Virus record (IMG/VR): IMGVR_UViG_3300032116_000950
Span: 1-30,123 of that record
Length of the DNA: 30,123 bases
Direction: 5' to 3' (one strand)
Origin: a virus
Part shown: positions 28,852-30,123 of the stretch, one piece after another
Numbering within the stretch: the stretch's first letter is position 1
How the letters are laid out: every line of letters starts with the position of its first letter
The notes under the pieces: generated by a model
What the model was told of the DNA's origin: nothing
What the model saw: the letters and a program-made list of their open reading frames with translations, nothing else
Databases searched by the model: none
Program-made: the position numbers and the translations under genes

Positions 28852-29328
28852 ATGAAAGAATCAGTGAAAATCAAATTGCTATTTATAAGCTTAATGCTTA
28901 TTGTAATGTCTGCATGTGCATTTGCACAACAATCAGGTTTTGATACTAACATATCTAAAACTAGATCTCAATTAAAACAATTAGAAAAAACTAAAATCAA
29001 ATTAGATTTATCTGTATTTGTAGATGATCAATCAATTGATGATACATCATATGTATTAAATATTGTAAACTACAACAATGGTGTATTAACATCAATGCAT
29101 GTATCTAACAAATTTGTATTATTTTTAGATTACTCTACTGAATATGAAATATCAATAAATTATAAAAATACTAACACTAAAGTAATAATTGTTAATACTG
29201 AAGCTACCTACAATAATTGGTATATTGTAACATCTGTTGCATTAACTTCAGGTGTAAATGATAGGATTTTAGCAGGTGGAATTAAATTTGATTATGAATT
29301 AAACACATTTAAAAAATATAAAAACTAA
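28852..29328 (+). CDS. Secreted or lipid-anchored phage protein, 158 aa
   Basis: A clear signal peptide: MKESVKIKLLFISLMLIVMS followed by ACAFAQQ. An AFA-QQ cut suits signal peptidase I; MSAC could also be a weak lipobox. The mature part has a short helix (KTRSQLKQLEKTK) and a beta-rich domain (LDLSVFVDDQSIDDTS ... NWYIVTSVALTSG, AGGIKFDYELNTFKKYKN). The domain style resembles Bacteroidota envelope proteins. It acts in the periplasm or at the cell surface, perhaps blocking superinfection; host-gene capture is possible. Confidence 0.75.
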   Translation: MKESVKIKLLFISLMLIVMSACAFAQQSGFDTNISKTRSQLKQLEKTKIKLDLSVFVDDQSIDDTSYVLNIVNYNNGVLTSMHVSNKFVLFLDYSTEYEISINYKNTNTKVIIVNTEATYNNWYIVTSVALTSGVNDRILAGGIKFDYELNTFKKYKN

Positions 29329-29373
29329 TTAACGAGTCAGATTAATTTCTGACTCACTTTAAAATAAAATACT

Positions 29374-29787
29374 ATGAATAAAATATTTAAAATTAAATTA
29401 TTGACAATATTATTCTCAATAATTTTAACCAACACATTTAGTCAATCAATAACAACTGAAATAGCACAATATTGTGATTATGATACAACATTAGATTTAT
29501 GGAAAGATTGTACAATGGATTATAATCATACTTCATTATTTGTAATCAATGAACAAGAAACAATGATTACACATATAACAATAGATAATAAATCAACATA
29601 TTATATTACTGATAAAACAGTAGAGTTTAATGAAAAAAAAGAGAAAGTATGGATGTATACAGTAAATAGTGATTTAGGTAAACAATATATTGTTAAAATA
29701 AACCCTATTGCTAGAACTATATTATGTGTATATTCTGTAGATAATGAAATTAAAGGAACTACTTTTACAATTAAATCAATATTTTAA
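29374..29787 (+). CDS. Secreted phage protein, 137 aa
   Basis: Signal peptide MNKIFKIKLLTILFSIILTN followed by TFSQS (likely cut before or after Ser). The mature part is beta-rich with two Cys close together (AQYCDYDTTLDLWKDC) that could form a disulfide outside the cytoplasm. No known domain. It follows the 158-aa secreted protein by 45 nt, which includes a small hairpin (GAGTCAG / CTGACTC at 29334-29354), so the pair is probably co-transcribed and acts together in the envelope. Confidence 0.75.
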   Translation: MNKIFKIKLLTILFSIILTNTFSQSITTEIAQYCDYDTTLDLWKDCTMDYNHTSLFVINEQETMITHITIDNKSTYYITDKTVEFNEKKEKVWMYTVNSDLGKQYIVKINPIARTILCVYSVDNEIKGTTFTIKSIF

Positions 29788-29842
29788 TATTGGTAATTTT
29801 GAGATTGGAGTTAAATGAGCAATTAATTACTTATAACGATTG

Positions 29843-29955
29843 AGTATAAATGAAGTAAACGTGAACAAAGAAGCCTATAGAAGTTGAGCCATTAATCAAC
29901 CATGTGGAGGTGTAATAAACCACAGAAAAAACACCACGTTTATTTCTTTTATACT
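29843..29955 (+). ncRNA. Structured RNA closed by a 21-bp helix
   Basis: Bases 29843-29863 (AGTATAAATGAAGTAAACGTG starts it) pair with 29935-29955: 20 of 21 positions pair, one of them G-U, with one T-T mismatch. Inside are GTTGA/TCAAC (29883-29887 / 29896-29900) and TGTGG/CCACA (29903-29907 / 29920-29924), making a three-way junction. The longest helix in the window; such length is not expected by chance in 113 nt. The rest of the spacer (29956-30038) is A/T-rich leader. Confidence 0.6.
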
Positions 29956-30038
29956 TTGTTATAAAATTGTTTTAATGTTTTAACGTTCTCCAGCTTGTTG
30001 CAGTTGCAGATAATTAATTACTTAATAAAACAAAAATT

Positions 30039-30123
30039 ATGGATATTACAGAAAGAATACATAACGCAATAGAGTGGGCAAATAAACGCCTAACATTACA
30101 AGGTCAAGAACTTTCACAAGAAC
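30039..30123 (+). CDS. Partial coding region at right edge
   Basis: An ATG at 30039 after the usual A-rich leader (AAAACAAAAATT) opens a frame that runs off the window: MDITERIHNAIEWANKRLTL followed by QGQELSQE. It begins with an amphipathic helix. Only 28 codons are visible, too few to name. Confidence 0.6.
   Translation, partial: MDITERIHNAIEWANKRLTLQGQELSQE

Overview
The window looks like part of the genome of a tailed bacteriophage (Caudoviricetes) infecting a Bacteroidota host. The DNA is strongly AT-rich. Genes are tightly packed with 1- and 4-nt stop/start overlaps, and most starts lack a clear Shine-Dalgarno sequence. The package of large terminase, ~860-aa portal, scaffold-like protein and major capsid protein is complete. 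The terminase, portal and capsid resemble crAss-like and related Bacteroidota phages from memory; this could not be checked by search, so the phage family is tentative.

Layout. (1) Positions 1-25589 are all on the minus strand, so transcription runs right to left. It starts with an endonuclease VII-type HNH nuclease (25.0-25.6 kb) and a run of very small genes (20.0-24.9 kb). These include an HU-like half domain, a winged-helix-like protein, a zinc-ribbon protein and an HELLH metallopeptidase; several were recovered here from their exact stop/start overlaps. Next come the packaging and head genes: TerL (17.6-19.7), portal (15.0-17.6), a ferritin (14.5-15.0), a scaffold-like protein (13.3-14.4), the major capsid protein (11.8-13.2), connector-like and other structural genes (8.4-11.7), and then fibre or adsorption genes made of beta-rich, collagen-like, cysteine-rich and glycine-linker modules (1-8.3 kb). 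A small membrane protein of possible holin type and a membrane-anchored neighbour sit among the fibres at 3.2-3.9 kb. Stem-loops with T-rich 3' flanks follow the capsid gene, the 440-aa structural gene and probably the ferritin.

(2) Positions 25590-25759 form a divergent promoter region.

(3) Positions 25760-30123 are on the plus strand and look quite different. Small genes (32-158 codons; membrane, secreted or unknown products) alternate with non-coding spacers of about 80-360 nt. Almost every spacer can fold into a rod or multi-branched RNA closed by a long helix, in the best case 21 bp with one mismatch. One spacer carries a perfect tRNA-type T arm in a minihelix and, about 70 nt downstream, a tRNA-type D arm, but no complete tRNA.

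The points most worth following up are the alternating gene/structured-RNA region, the ferritin with a complete ferroxidase centre inside the head operon, a 102-aa protein upstream of TerL whose C-terminus copies the C-terminal motif of the major capsid protein, and a 215-bp module shared by two fibre genes 5.9 kb apart. All fold statements come from reading by eye, not from a folding program.
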